64,000 nucleotides of DNA from Xanthostigma xanthostigma (GCA_963575645.1 OY754466.1:44486001-44550000), one strand, 5' to 3'; numbered from the stretch's first letter, positions 46,627 through 58,675 are shown. The notes: generated by a model from the letters alone, not told the origin. Program-made: numbers and translations.

Positions 46627-46995
46627 AATAAAACTTACAGGTGTAGCCACCGTTCGCTACATTGTTAAGAAACACCCATTGTTACATTGCATATTAGAAA
46701 AATTTATTTCTCAAACAATGTCACCATCGGGATACGAACCCCGAATCTTTCCACTATCGCGGCGGACTGAGTTACATTACTCCACAGTGACACAACAAGA
46801 TCAATTCATCATTCTAAATTGATCTTGTTGTGTCACTGTGGAGTAATGTAACTCAGTCCGCCGCGATAGTGGAAAGATTCAGGGTTCGTATCCCGATGGT
46901 GACATTGTTTGAGAAATAAATTTTTCTAATATGCAATGTAACAATGGGTGTTTCTTAACAATGTAGCGAACGGTGGCTACACCTATAAGTTATTT
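46627..46995. mobile_element. Inverted dimer of a tRNA-derived SINE
   Basis: Two arms of about 175 bp are nearly perfect reverse complements around the loop CATCATTCTA (about 46811). Each carries a tRNA-like head: on the plus strand TGTCACTGTGGAGTAATGTA, then GGGTTCGTATCCCG (B-box) and GGTGACA. This SINE differs from the ACCGAGCGG family. No duplication was found. Confidence 0.7.
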
Positions 46996-47849
46996 GTTAT
47001 AGTTATACGTCCTATATCGTATGAAAAATTCACATAGTAAATAAAACATTTTTTATTTAAAATGATCCTCTTTAGAAAAAAATTTGTAAAAATCGGAAAA
47101 TAATTAGGGGTAGGTACCTTAGAAGTTTCAGTAGGTACATTAACATTGGCGCTGACCTCAGAAGGTTATTATTTTCCTATATTTACACTATAGTAGTTCA
47201 ATTTTTTTTATTGAAAAAAATGCATATATGAAATCTATTTAAGGATAATAGTTCTATAGAAAATATTTAATTATTCATGTTTATTGTGACCCTCAGAGGG
47301 CTCCTGAGTCGTGACCCACAGTTTTCTAACCAACTAGTTATTCAAATCAATACTACTTAGTGCAAATACCAAATTAAAGAAACGAAATAACAACATTGCA
47401 ATCACCCTGTCGCTCAGATATCACACTACATATTACAAATTTTATTTTTTTATTCTTATACCTGGTCAATTTGAAAGAGTATTAATTTTAAGTTGGTGCA
47501 TTTTTTGCTCCCTATAGGCACAAACATAATTGGAAAATTACAATGCAAGTCAAATTATTAGTTAGAAAAATGCATATTTCTGTCTGTACGTAATGTTGAG
47601 AATTGTTATTAAATGAATTTTGAGTGTTGCACTTGTCCTTAACTGCACGAAAGTGCATTTAATTTTGGTAATGCATGCTTAAGGGAGTGAATTATTTACA
47701 TAATATGCTCTCATACTCACGGGTGCTTACAAAATCGCGTTGAAGAAAGTATGAAGTTTGGGACAGTTACTACTAGGAGACACGTTCGATTGAGATGAAA
47801 CGTTGGGCATTTGTTAACCTTGGTGGGATAGAAGTATAAGAATACAATC
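46996..47849. other. Unassigned sequence
   Basis: No gene. AT-rich with no clear element. Confidence 0.4.
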
Positions 47850-48530
47850 CTGGGATCCCGGCCGTTTTCTGGCCCCGAAAATCCCGGGACCGTACTTGGC
47901 TAATCTCGGGATTTTCGAGATTGCCACAAACAGATCTAGTTTGCATTCCGTAAACCGTTGTGCCTTTACAATTACCTTGCCTAGATTATATTAATATTAT
48001 TTATTACATAACGACAAAAACAATCCTTAAATACGCGGTACGATACGTAAGAATATGAAATCTCCAGATCCTGAAGTACGTACAAAATGAATCGGGGTTG
48101 ACAAATAGTATTAGACGTAAAATAAGCCTGTTCGAAAATGGATGAGTTCGTGGATATCACTTAGAAACAGCATATAAGTTCTATTGTCTATTCCTCCAAC
48201 CAGGGTAGAACCTGAGCGAGCGTTTTCAGCTGCTGCTGCTTATGTTAGCAATAAACTACGGAGCAGGCTTGTAAGTCAAACATTGGATGCTTTGATATTT
48301 CTGCGATTGTATTTTCGAAATACTAAATAGTTTTTTTGTATTGTCTTTTTGATTTCTTGCAAAAATAAAGTTTTTTTTTTGTTTTGTCTATTTTCTTTTT
48401 ATACTATATTGTGATTTGTGTTGTGCAACGATATTAAAAACAATTTTTAAGTAATTACTCATTTCAGCTCAATTAGAAACCACATAGTCTAATCCCGGGA
48501 TTACGAATCTATAATCCCGTACTTTTTCAT
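47850..48530 (+). mobile_element. hAT element remnant
   Basis: GC-rich edges of the CCCGGGATT type (CCTGGGATCCCGGCCG at about 47850 and AATCCCGGGATTACG...AATCCCG near 48490-48517) flank a piece of hAT transposase. The exact termini are not resolved. Confidence 0.5.
48178..48330 (+). pseudogene. hAT transposase C-terminal dimerisation fragment
   Basis: The reading ...LLSIPPTRVEPERAFSAAAA, then NKLRSRLVSQTLDALIFLR and a stop at 48328-48330 matches the hAT C-terminal dimerisation domain (P.T....ER.FS.....N..R..L). About 50 codons remain open. Upstream sequence does not continue as a coherent transposase, so the gene is truncated or decayed. Confidence 0.75.
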
Positions 48531-48689
48531 TTACAGTGAATACTTATCGTACATAGAATAAGAAAATTTAATATTAATAATAATAATAACGATCATTATC
48601 ATGGGTGTTTTGAGTTTTTTGGGTACATTCTGACATGAAACCAAGTTTCAAATCTGAATTTTAAAAATGAATTTTAAACCCGAATTTAA

Positions 48690-48776
48690 TGGTTCTTAAT
48701 CTCTCAACAAAAAAGGGCCCCCATTGGACTTCAATAAGCCCTAGACCCCGAAAAATGTATATCCGCCCCTGTTGGG
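48690..48776. mobile_element. hAT-like right end
   Basis: GGGCCCCCATTGGACTTCAA through ATATCCGCCCCTG resembles a hAT terminus. No matching left end or duplication was found. Confidence 0.35.
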
Positions 48777-49406
48777 ATATGAAAAACCCCGAATGTCCCA
48801 TAACATTTTTATGAGAGTTTAAATATTTCACCGTTTTTAGTTATTTATTCCGTTCAATTTTAAAAATCTTTACACCCTTCATTGCGACATATCAAAGCTG
48901 AACTCCCTGATATTTTTTTAGCAAGAGAAAGGAAATCCCGAATAGCTAGGATCATTAAAAAGAAGAAAAAGCAATTTGTACATTGCCTCGACGGTCATTA
49001 TTGTTGCAGTTTTGAAAATACCTACGACACTTTTAATTACAATAAAACAGTTGAATTTCCTTTTGTTTCTATTGTTCTTAAATGTTTAAATGTTACTGCA
49101 TAGTAATAACAGTGTAATTAAAATCTTTAAAGTGTTGGCTTGTGTACGATATTAGACTAACTATAAAAAAAAACATCAAAAGATGAGTCGGTTTTCTTTT
49201 CTGCTTCGTTAAAACTGCGCATTCTCCAAGCGGTGAAAGTATTTCATCTTACTGCAATTTATTATATTATGTATTCAAAACATTGCAATCGTTTCGACAT
49301 CTGAATTCTCGGAATTATAAATGTAAACTTAACATTTTACTTCCAACGCTACTCAGAACAATCAAAACACTTATTTCTCAATTTTTTTTAACTTACTTAT
49401 GCCCAT

Positions 49407-49647
49407 ATTCACCGAACACAATTAAAGATAAAAGTTACTGATCTTGGAACAAAACTCGTTAGAATAAAAGATACGATTTTTGGGTGAACGTCAAAATATT
49501 CAACAAAGAGAGCAAGGAGTATAGTGCAGTTTCTTTAACTAATTTTTCCACATGATATTTTGCTTGGTGAATTGAATGTAAATTTTATTCTAACGAATTT
49601 TGTTCCAAGATTAGTAAACTTCCATCTTTAATAGTGGTCAGTGAATA
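49407..49647. repeat. TIR hairpin element, about 65-bp arms
   Basis: Left ATTCACCGAACACAATTAAA...GTTAGAATAAAA pairs with TTTTATTCTAACGAATTTTG...GGTCAGTGAAT. One arm of the same sequence is at 9873-9950, next to the other copy of the adjacent repeat. Confidence 0.7.
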
Positions 49648-49671
49648 CAGGCATTAGATGTTCAATCTACT

Positions 49672-50140
49672 ACTAGCGTGACCTGTGCGAATTATTCGCA
49701 CTATATAAGTATAATAATTATCACTTTACAAAATTATTTTTTAAATATGATTGCAGGTATTCAATTCGTTTCTAATTTTGCACACTGCTTATAACGTTCT
49801 TCTTTTTGTTGTAAAAGAAATATTTTACTAAAATTGTCATATAGAGGCGCAAGTAGCAAAAGCGTTGTTCAGCGTTGCCCGTCAGAAGGCAGTATGCAGT
49901 ATTTACAATATGAAGGTCACATGACAGATCGAAGTGTTAACGTTACGCCGTCAGATGGCAGACGTTGTTCAGAGTTTAATTAATTTACAAAAACAATAGC
50001 AATAATACATTTTTTAGTTGTCGATGTCAGTAGAGTAAGCAATTATCTGTAAAATTATATATAATTTTTGTGGAGAAATTGTGTGGTTTTTTCTAAAAAG
50101 GGAGGCAAACATCTTAAACCTTAGCGTATTAATATATGAT
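49672..50140. repeat. Dispersed repeat, copy 2 (pair at 9.96-10.6 kb)
   Basis: Matches 9960-10600, with the internal AAGCCGTCAGATGG duplications reduced. Confidence 0.65.
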
Positions 50141-50169
50141 GGTTGCGTCGAGTTTGTCTTTGCAATGCT

Positions 50170-50405
50170 CATTGGCGTAGCAAGAGGGGGGGCTGGTGGG
50201 CCTGGCCCACCCTAGAATATTAAATAACAAGATAAATCTACAATAATTTACATATTTTCTTTGTCGTGAAATTTCTCCAGAAAGTCGTGTTGATCGTTTT
50301 TTCTTCTATAAACAGTTTTCAAGTTATGTGTAAGTTGCAGTTGGTAATGGTAGGCAGAGTTAAAAAATTGGCCCCCACTAGGATAAAATCGTTGGTACAC
50401 CTATG
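50170..50405. mobile_element. hAT MITE, 236 bp, TSD GCAATGCT
   Basis: Ends CATTGGCGTAGCAAG and GGTACACCTATG. GCAATGCT is duplicated at 50162-50169 and 50406-50413. Subterminal GGGCCTGGCCCACC words fit hAT. Confidence 0.8.
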
Positions 50406-50413
50406 GCAATGCT

Positions 50414-50810
50414 GAGACAATTAATCGTACAATTAAACCGATTTAGAAGCATCTGAGAACTTTTTTCGGCAACAGTGAAGCTGGTTCCATTAAAGTGATA
50501 AAATCAAATATGTCAATATCTCGTCTGATGTGTTGCATTGCGTAATGCCTTTAAGCAGTTTGGCCGCATATATATATGTTCGAGGCGGACGGCCAGTGAC
50601 CGGGCAGAGGTTCGTAACCCGTCGTAGGAGACACCGGTCAGTTTGGATATGTAAACCAGTGCCATAACTGTGAGAGCGAAAACATTGAGAGCCGACAGTT
50701 GATACTCGAAGAGACATTCGCTTAAACGTCATTCAAGAGTAAACCGTAATTTTTAATCTACCAGCAACTTTCTTGCCAAATGGCAGACGGCATAAAGAGA
50801 GGGGACCCCA

Positions 50811-50811
<1 letters not shown>
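50414..50811. other. Unassigned sequence
   Basis: The minus frame 50490-50732 has moderate GC content but no recognised family. Confidence 0.35.
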
Positions 50812-50854
<43 letters not shown>

Positions 50855-51085
50855 CGTTTAACGTCCGTTTCTCGACTTGTCTTAACAGACGCCATTCGCA
50901 CCATTACTATTTTTCATCTATCACACTTCCCGTTATTTTCTACACTTTTCAACTTCAACTTAATTAATAGCAATGGGCGAATGAAGGATTTTTTGAGAAA
51001 TTAGGATAAAGTAGACAAATTTTGAGCATAGGAGTTTGACAGGTAATTTATTGTCCATGGCCTTGAATAAGGAACCATCTCGATA

Positions 51086-51750
51086 TTTATCTGGAATTCT
51101 TCAATAAATAAAATTATCGACCAATTTTTCAGACAATATATTAAGAGTATTCGTCCCTGCAAACACCCCCTGCACCCTTCATCTCAAATCTTTTCCCCTC
51201 GCCTAAAAACGGTTCGCGCTCTCTCGACGCTATTTTTAAAGCTAGAGGGTTCTGGTAAACGCCAAATGAAAGACAAAGAATCAGACTACAGATCCTTCAG
51301 GCGAATTTTTTGAAAAACAGTTTCGCCTACGTGTGAAATATTACGTAACTTATTATTTTTTTCAAAAGGATGTAAGTTTTTTCAGAATTTTTTTTTCAAA
51401 AAATTCGCCTGAAGGATCTGTAGTCTGATTCTTTGTCTTTCATTTGGCGTTTACTAGAACCCTCTAGCTTTAAAAATAACGTCGGGAGAGCGCGAACCGT
51501 TTTTAGGCGAGGGGAAAAGATTTGAGATGAAGAGTGCAGGGGGTGTTTTCAGGGACGAATACTCTTAACAAAAAAATAATATAATTAATAACGTTTCAAT
51601 CCGGATTTGGATCTTCTTCAGAACTGATTGAAACGTTAATGTATTAATTATATTATATTTGTGTTAATGTATTGTCTGAAAAATTGGTCGATAATTTTAT
51701 TTATTGAAGAGTTCTAATCAGACGTTAACCAAAGTTTTGTTTATCTGGAA
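51086..51750 (+). mobile_element. Fold-back retroelement inside the SINE, TSD TTTATCTGGAA
   Basis: An 11-nt duplication of SINE sequence lies at 51086-51096 and 51740-51750. The arms open TTCTTCAATAAATAAAATTA. The tail GAGTTCTAATCAGACGTTAA...GTTTTG is at the right only. The hairpin motif is at 51586-51620 (minus). The second arm lacks it. A TTAA MITE sits in the left arm. Confidence 0.75.
51145..51564. mobile_element. Long-TIR MITE with TTAA duplication, 420 bp
   Basis: TTAA at 51141-51144 and 51565-51568 flanks inverted arms of about 165 bp starting GAGTATTCGTCCCTG. TTAA targets are used by piggyBac and Kolobok elements. No transposase is present, so the choice is open. Confidence 0.75.
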
Positions 51751-51924
51751 TAGTTGAGGGAAACCATGGAAAACCTCAACAAGATGGCCGGTACAGGAAT
51801 TACCGTTTCTCGGCGAAAGGCAGTGGGAAAAACTCCCAGTCACATCTGCCCCCGTCGGGATTCGAACCCGGTACCTCCCCAAATGCGAGTCTAATGCTCT
51901 CACCGCTACGCCACCCCGCTCGGT

Positions 51925-53650
51925 TCCTTCTCAGAATATTCTCTGCACCTTCTGAAAATAATAATCAGTTAAAAAAATAAGTGCGTCCGTTCGTAGATCC
52001 ACGACGGAAACTAAGCATTTATTTGCATCAAGAACAAAAAATTGGTATTAAATTGAAAGTTGTAAATACTTAAACATATCGTCTCACATGACTCTCAAAT
52101 ATGCTCGGAATTATAAAATATTTATTTTATGACACTACTACAAGATAAGCACAGTTATTAAACATAAAAGACTATAGGCAAATAACAGTACTTCACTGTA
52201 CCGCCAATTGTCTATGTTTAGCATTTCTTTATAAATGTTGATGTTCTGAGTTGTAACAAACATTATTTAAAAAAAAAGGGTTTGGAAATGGTATTTATTT
52301 CAGAATCTATATTCGTAAATAATAATTATGAACACTTTATTATTTAAGAATATTACGTCTTAGACGCTTTTATAAAATCGTAATTCTCACAAATAATTTC
52401 TAATTAAGATTCGCACTCTAAAATATTATGTAGATGAAAGAAATTTGCATGGGCCAAAATAAATTTATAAATCAGCTTTTGTTATTAGTTTATACTTTAC
52501 GTGAATGTATTTATCGACTTATCTACAGGATGTTCAACGATAGTGGTAACAGTGAGTCATACTAGGTACACAAAACGTTTGAATAGTTTTTTATTGAACT
52601 CGAAATTTACTATCAGAAACCGCTGAGATACATTTTTTTGTACTTCAAACTCAGCCGGTAGTGTACAATAAATTGATAACGTGTTTCTAGAATATTTTCG
52701 TATGTAACCTTATGATTATATTTTTATATGAATTTATACAGAAAAAATTAAGATTTCGATAATGTAAAAAAGTATACGTTGCCGTTTGAAAAAAAAAATG
52801 CATGTATACTATTTTTAAAACATTTAATGATGTGTAAAACCTAGCCTGTATTCCAAATTTTAGCTTCCTAGGACTGTAGGAAGTACCTACCCAAACATTT
52901 TGATGATCATATTATATGAGTGAAAAAATTGATAACCTGTAAAATATTATTTCAAATCTTAAAAATTTATTGTTTTCTGATTTTTTCCTTCGTATAGACA
53001 CAATTACCCAGCTAGACGTCAATTTCATATCTTTAGGTCATCTGGAAGTGGGTTAGGTTTTTGATCTATATTTCAGTGATAAAAATGCCGATTTTTAGAC
53101 ATTGATATCTCATTTATATGAAATTTGTGGTTTTAGTTAATTTAAGGGGTTTTAATGAATAAAATTTCATGTGTTTATGTTAAATAGATGTTAAGTTATT
53201 AAGGGGTCAAAAATTGGCTCCAAATAGTCCAAAAGGTTCGTGTAAATATAACACAAAGCTGTTGCGTCACCAATTCCTTGCCGCGTGTCTAGATAAGCTG
53301 GCTTTCCTCTAAGAAAGCTAGTGATCGGAGACCCATCAGAAAAGCACGGAAAGAAGCAGTACAACAGAAAATCGGAATGGTCAATGGTGGGAAATATGAA
53401 AACTTGTAATCAAAACAGATATAATATTAATATAACGTATTTATCAATGTATAATATCAGTACTATATTTGTTATTCAATTTCACTACCAAACAAATCAA
53501 AATTCAATAATTACAAGAAAATATCAATTTACATATAAAAATCCTCCTTGGTACACCCAGCATATTATACATCGACCTCCATTTCTGTACTGAGTGTTTG
53601 CGTAGGGAGTAACTACATGGATCGATAATCCGTGATATTTCCGATTTTTG
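51925..53650. other. Unassigned AT-rich sequence
   Basis: The longest stretch without a recognised element. No gene-like frame. A plus frame at 53321-53593 has no family resemblance. Confidence 0.45.
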
Positions 53651-53956
53651 TATAATACGCGCCACGGATCTAAAAGGTTCGGAAGTTAGTCACAAACAGC
53701 GTCGCAAAGGCACATTTTAGAGTCGTCGAGACTTCCACCACCTCCCAGCTGCCTGCACGGAACGTGCGCTCGTCGGTGATTGGCCGTGATCGCTCGTTGC
53801 CTTTGTCACTTGTCACAGTCGAGTACGCTATTGTCAAGTTGTTATTGTTTTAGTTTGGTTGAGTTGCCAGTTTGTAGTTTTTCAACAGACTGTACAAGCG
53901 CAAGCCCGCATTCGCATCTAACTTCCGAGCCTTTTAGATTCGTGGCGCGTATTATA
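53651..53956. mobile_element. TA-type MITE family, copy 4
   Basis: Ends TATAATACGCGCCACGG and CGTGGCGCGTATTATA. About 306 bp, opposite orientation to copy 1. It is the most symmetrical copy of the four. Confidence 0.8.
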
Positions 53957-54215
53957 CCGTATTCAATGCGAATGCTTATTTTGTTCTATTGACTTGTTGC
54001 ACTGTTCATTTTTTATATCAAGCAAATGCAACTCACAATATGCAATTTTCTTAAGAAGCAAATAATAGATACAAATGTTCTCCTTTTGCCTCGCCATCGT
54101 TATATTTAGTCCAGTGCAAATTGGGGCACGTGCACCGTTTTGTAATAATGCACCATCGGGAATAAAAATATACCAGACGTTTTATAAATATGGTATTTGT
54201 TGGAAAACAATATAA

Positions 54216-54510
54216 TAGTGGACTCTCGGTCATGTGAACTAATAAATACTACGGGCGTTCATAAAATCAAAATGTTCTTATAATCGAAAATACATCTTAT
54301 TGAAAACAAACAATTCAAATTTAAAATAATTTTTCACAACATTTTTATCGTTCCAACCTTGAGGTTATTACAGACAGGGAGCTACCGAATGTTGATCAAT
54401 TTATGAGGTTGATGCCGTTTATTTTATAGAACTTATAATGTTAAATATCCACTGTTCACTATAGTGGATGGTTCATATTAAAGGGTGATCACATAACCGA
54501 GCATCCACTG
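54216..54510. mobile_element. pogo-like MITE
   Basis: AGTGGACTCTCGGTCATGTG at the left and CACATAACCGAGCATCCACTG at the right (outer 18-20 bp paired), each next to TA. The CAGTGGA...CTCGGTTA terminus resembles pogo/Tigger ends of the Tc1/mariner superfamily. Confidence 0.55.
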
Positions 54511-54773
54511 TACTAACTATTTAGCATAAATAATTTTGATTAGTATACCCGTACAAAACTTTTTTTGGCAAACATTTCTCAATCTCTATATAGTATAGGT
54601 ACTGAATATTAACTTCGTTGAAATGTTTTTCTACAAAACCATCTCCAGTATAAGTAATTCATCCGCCATTTTTAAATCTCGCGCTATTTTAATTTTTTAT
54701 TCCCTGAAAAATGTTCGAGAATCGATTTTCATATTAAATCATCTTTTTCAAAGGTTTGATTCGAACACGAAGT

Positions 54774-55046
54774 CTGTAACCAGGAGACCCAGATCGAGCG
54801 TACAGCGGTGGACCGATATGTGTCGCATGAACCAATATGGCGTCAGCTGCTGGGTAACGCACACACTTTCATGGCTTACATGTGTGTAGTGTCTGTGAAG
54901 TTAAACAATTTTAGTAACTATGGCGAAGACAGGTGGAAAGAACCGAACTTTTCCCAGGTAGTGATAAAAGCGCAATTTCGCGTACGCCAGAAAACGGTCC
55001 GTATTGAAACACAGCAAGCATAGGAACCTTGGTCTCCTGGTTACAG
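54774..55046. mobile_element. TIR MITE, copy 1
   Basis: CTGTAACCAGGAGACC and GGTCTCCTGGTTACAG form perfect 16-bp ends. The body (ATGAACCAATATGGCGTCAG) recurs inverted at 60519-60714. Confidence 0.75.
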
Positions 55047-55229
55047 TCTTCGAGGATTCGAATAATATTTCGTCAGTATAATGCCACTTTTTAGACTCGG
55101 CCGCCATTTATGACTTTTTTCACCGACGACGCGATGATTTGTTTGAGGTCGCTGGTGGATTGTCTAAAGAAATAGAGATTGTATTGCACATACCGCTAAC
55201 CTAGCGGTATGTGCTTTATTTTAAACATA

Positions 55230-55725
55230 CACCTATCCCCCGATTTACACGGTAGATACGTTCCTGAGAAAAACGTGTAAATAGAAAATTAAAAATTTTC
55301 AAGTCAAAACCGTGTAAATCGAAAAGCTTGCAGAAAATGCATAATTTTGCTATTTAACAGTTGTGATTTTTTTCAATATTTTTAGGTGTACACAGAAATA
55401 AAAATAAAATGCATTGATAGGTTAAAATATGTAATATATTACGGAAACACTGTTTTTTTATTTAGTTACAATACATTAAACAGAAGAACAAAAAATAAAA
55501 CCAAAGGTGTTTTATTATCCTTCATCGCTGTCAGAAATTACTCTCATTCTTTTTTTCAAGTCAGCACATAAGCTCGGGATTCCCCGTGAGATGTGTACAC
55601 AGCGCACGTGTTCAATCACAGTAGCATTTAGTAGAGTGTGATAAAAACAAAAAAAAACTTATTTGGAAAACCGTGTAAAAGCGAAAACGTGTAAAACAAG
55701 TACCGTGTAAATCGGGGGATGGGTG
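55230..55725. mobile_element. TIR MITE, TA duplication
   Basis: CACCTATCCCCCGATTTACA and its near-complement TGTAAATCGGGGGATGGGTG bound 496 bp, each next to TA. CGTGTAAA words repeat near both ends. The internal frame 55386-55571 has no resemblance to a protein family. Confidence 0.7.
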
Positions 55726-55729
55726 TATT

Positions 55730-56323
55730 ATAGATTAGTTATTGCATCTACGATAAAAATCCAATGGTGTTCTTTTAAAACTCACTCAGTATATAGATAA
55801 TAGATACGTCTGTCTATAGGTACATAATGTGAATATACTCGATGGCTGGGTTATAAATGGATCACATATGTATGTGTGTGGTTCATTTATCTTCTTTTAG
55901 AAAGACAGTGAATTATATATATGAACAAAAACGCCATTATTGCACAAAACAAATTGAAACAAAATGTGCACGCCATTTCATTTGTTTTTATGCTTTATTT
56001 CTCTGTTACAGTTCTAATAAATTATTTGAAAAACTTCTTACTGTTCAGAACCACATAGCCTTATATAATTCGATAACTAAAAATTATTGATCCAAATATT
56101 CGCCTAGCAGGTATGAAGTTTCGTTAGTATGGTAGCTATGCAAATCATTAACGCTTTACAGAAAATCGTTTCAGTATAAATGCAACATAAACCGGAAAAG
56201 AATATTTGATAAATAAAATGTAATAACGATTTTCATAGCTACCATATTAATGTTTGTGGATATTTTTTTAAACAAATTTTTTTTGGAGACATTGTATTTC
56301 ATATCGTTAGAGAAACTTAACAC
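55730..56323. other. Unassigned AT-rich sequence
   Basis: GATTTTCATAGCTACCATA (56230) is partly complementary to GTATGGTAGCTATG (56128), a weak hairpin. No gene. Confidence 0.4.
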
Positions 56324-57089
56324 ACAGTGTGTCCCCGGATTGAGTTCACACTAGGTGATATTGACCAAAAATTTTCGAATTGGAATTTCATATTTTGGGA
56401 TTCCGCCCTGCTTGGTCTGAAACTTATTTTTAGTTTACAATCGATTTTTTTTTAAATCAAGTAGGCTTTTACAGTTGATCAAAGCCTCTTTTCGTTCAGG
56501 TAAAGTACCTTTTCCGTTCATAGTACGCAAAAGTGTCACTAAGAAAAGTTGTTCACAATGAAAAATTATGCGGTGTTATGCAAATTTTTAGAATGATCGG
56601 CCTACTTTGATAATAAGAGAAAAATATTTATTATTAACGATTACATGATAAATCTTAGATGAGAAAACAGGGTGATTAGAAATGTTCAAATTTAAATTCA
56701 AATTTTTACAGTTTATCAAAAAAATAAATTAAACTCCAATTACTCTATTTGGCTTCCTCCACGCGATTGTTTTTTAAACAAAACAAAACAAAAGCGGATT
56801 TTATCAAAGTAGGCCGATCATTCTGAAAATTTGCATAACACCATAATTTTTCATTGTGAACAACTTTTCTTAGTGACACTTTTGCGTACTATGAACGGAA
56901 AAGGTACATTACCTGAAACGAAAAGAGGTTTTGCTCAACAGTAAAGGCCTACTTGATTTAAAAAAAAATCGAAAGTAAACTAAAAATAAGTTTCAGACCA
57001 AGCTGGGCGGAATCCCAAAATATGAAATTTCAATTCGAAAATTTTTGGTCAATCTCACCTATTGTGAACTCAATCCGGGGACACACTGT
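56324..57089. mobile_element. Non-autonomous DNA transposon, 0.28-kb TIRs
   Basis: ACAGTGTGTCCCCGGATTGA at the left pairs with its complement at the right. Arms 56324-56611 and 56808-57089 are near-identical over about 285 bp, with a 196-bp AT-rich centre. There is no coding frame and no certain duplication. Confidence 0.8.
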
Positions 57090-58135
57090 ATAAGGTGAAA
57101 AAATCATCAGAGAAATTAATCACTAAATTAAAAAATTGAAAGCCAAATTAAAAAATTAAATAATATATATTTGGCTTTCAAGTAAAGTCGGCAAAATGTT
57201 AAGTAAATATAATAAAATAATATTGATATTATGGATAACTCTTTGAGTTCCATAAAATACTTATTAAGACAATTATTTTAAACTGTTATAACTTTTTTTA
57301 TTTTACTACTTATGTAGGTATATATATTTTTTTTTGAGTTTCTTAGGCTTTCGCCTGTAAACTCATTAATACCTACTTATTTTTTTTTGAATAAATCATT
57401 AAATCATTAAATCATTAAATTAACAAGAACTTAGATAATTACAAAAAAAATGAATGCATTTCTGGTCGGACGATTATCAATTTTGTTGTTTCATTTCTGT
57501 AGCATTCTTTTTTGTTGCGTCAAAATGAAAATATTGTAACCCGTTGTTACATTAGTATCCATTGTTTAAAATTAAAACAAAACAGAACCGATGAATGACA
57601 GTTGATGGTCTATTTTGATGCACGTTTGCTCTAAATGCATTTATAGAATGTTAGGTTAAGGTTTCCAATGTTTATATTGCCAACATTTGCCAACTTTTCA
57701 ACGTTTGCTTTTGTTATTTTTGTAAACTCGGATACAGATTTCTATTTAGTTTAAACATACAAAAATGTGTCTTTGATGTACATGAATAAAGTTCTTTGTT
57801 TTTTTCCGACGAAAAAAACCATTCAGCTTTAAACCCTTTAGGTATTGTTCTAAAAATTTCCAATAAGCTGGTAGCGAAATGCATGAAGTAATTATTTGTA
57901 TTTTTATGTCTGTAATTTTCAATAAATAATGAGGGTCGTTCTCCTAAAATACGGCGCCATGGCGACGCTGCTTTCTTTTTAGGTCACAATACTTTAAACA
58001 AAACTTTTTCCAACTAACAAGCCCCCGGGGCGCAACACGAAAACACCCCCCGCGAGAAACTATTCCAACTGCGAGAAACAACTCTAAAATTGTTAGCAAA
58101 GTTTAATTGTATGAGATAGATAATATAAAAAAAAA
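57090..58135. other. Unassigned sequence
   Basis: AT-rich. An AATCATTAA tandem lies near 57394-57419. No gene. Confidence 0.4.
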
Positions 58136-58165
58136 ATACGTGTGGCACTCGGGGACTGCCGCGGT

Positions 58166-58623
58166 AAAGCTATTGCATATTCTTTTTAGGTCTTTAAGTT
58201 TTTCTTCTCTATAAAACGAAAATAGCTAGGTATAAATAATAAGGTATAAATAGTGTAATTACACACCAAAACAATTATTCATTCAAAAAATTTGAGAGTT
58301 TGATCATAGAATTTCGCGCGATGTACATTTATATAGATATAATATCATATGTACTTTCTCTGCACATAACCTAAATAATTTAGGTTATTTTTATAGCAGT
58401 ATTATATATAAATTCATTTATACACAAATAAAGATAGAATCAGTTATGAGCACACAAACACCGTGCCGAAGTCTGCCGAACTGAAACGACGTTAGACGAT
58501 GTACGGCTGTCAACGCCGCACCGCTGTGCCGGTCGGAGTGGGGGGTGTTAGGTTTTTTCGTTACGGAATTTCTTGATTCGGTCGCTGCGCTCAAAGCCCG
58601 CGATAGAAGCTATGCAATAGCTT
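58166..58623. mobile_element. Possible TIR element with GC-rich ends
   Basis: AAGCTATTGCATA (58166) and TATGCAATAGCTT (ending 58623) are inverted. The left flank ACTCGGGGACTGCCGCGG and inner GTCGCTGCGCTCAAAGCCCG are GC-rich and resemble a repeat I associate with Lepidoptera (recalled). No duplication was confirmed. Confidence 0.45.
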
Positions 58624-58675
58624 AAAAATTAAAAAGTATATCAAGTGAGATATGAAGTAATTGTAAAAAAATAAT

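Larger units (their letters stand above)
50812..51924 (-). mobile_element. tRNA-derived SINE, copy 3, with nested insertions
   Basis: An (AAT)n tail at 50812-50852, body homologous to 27127-27526, interrupted at 51097-51739 by a fold-back retroelement, then resuming to the tRNA head (B-box GGGTTCGAATCCCG on the minus strand) at 51924. A possible 7-bp duplication CAGAATA flanks it. Confidence 0.8.

Noticed and set aside
9290-51620. Calling the CTGAAGA...GAAA hairpins true active hammerhead ribozymes
   Set aside because: There is usually one extra nucleotide before stem II, and stem I pairing next to the core was not convincing in any copy, so only resemblance is claimed.
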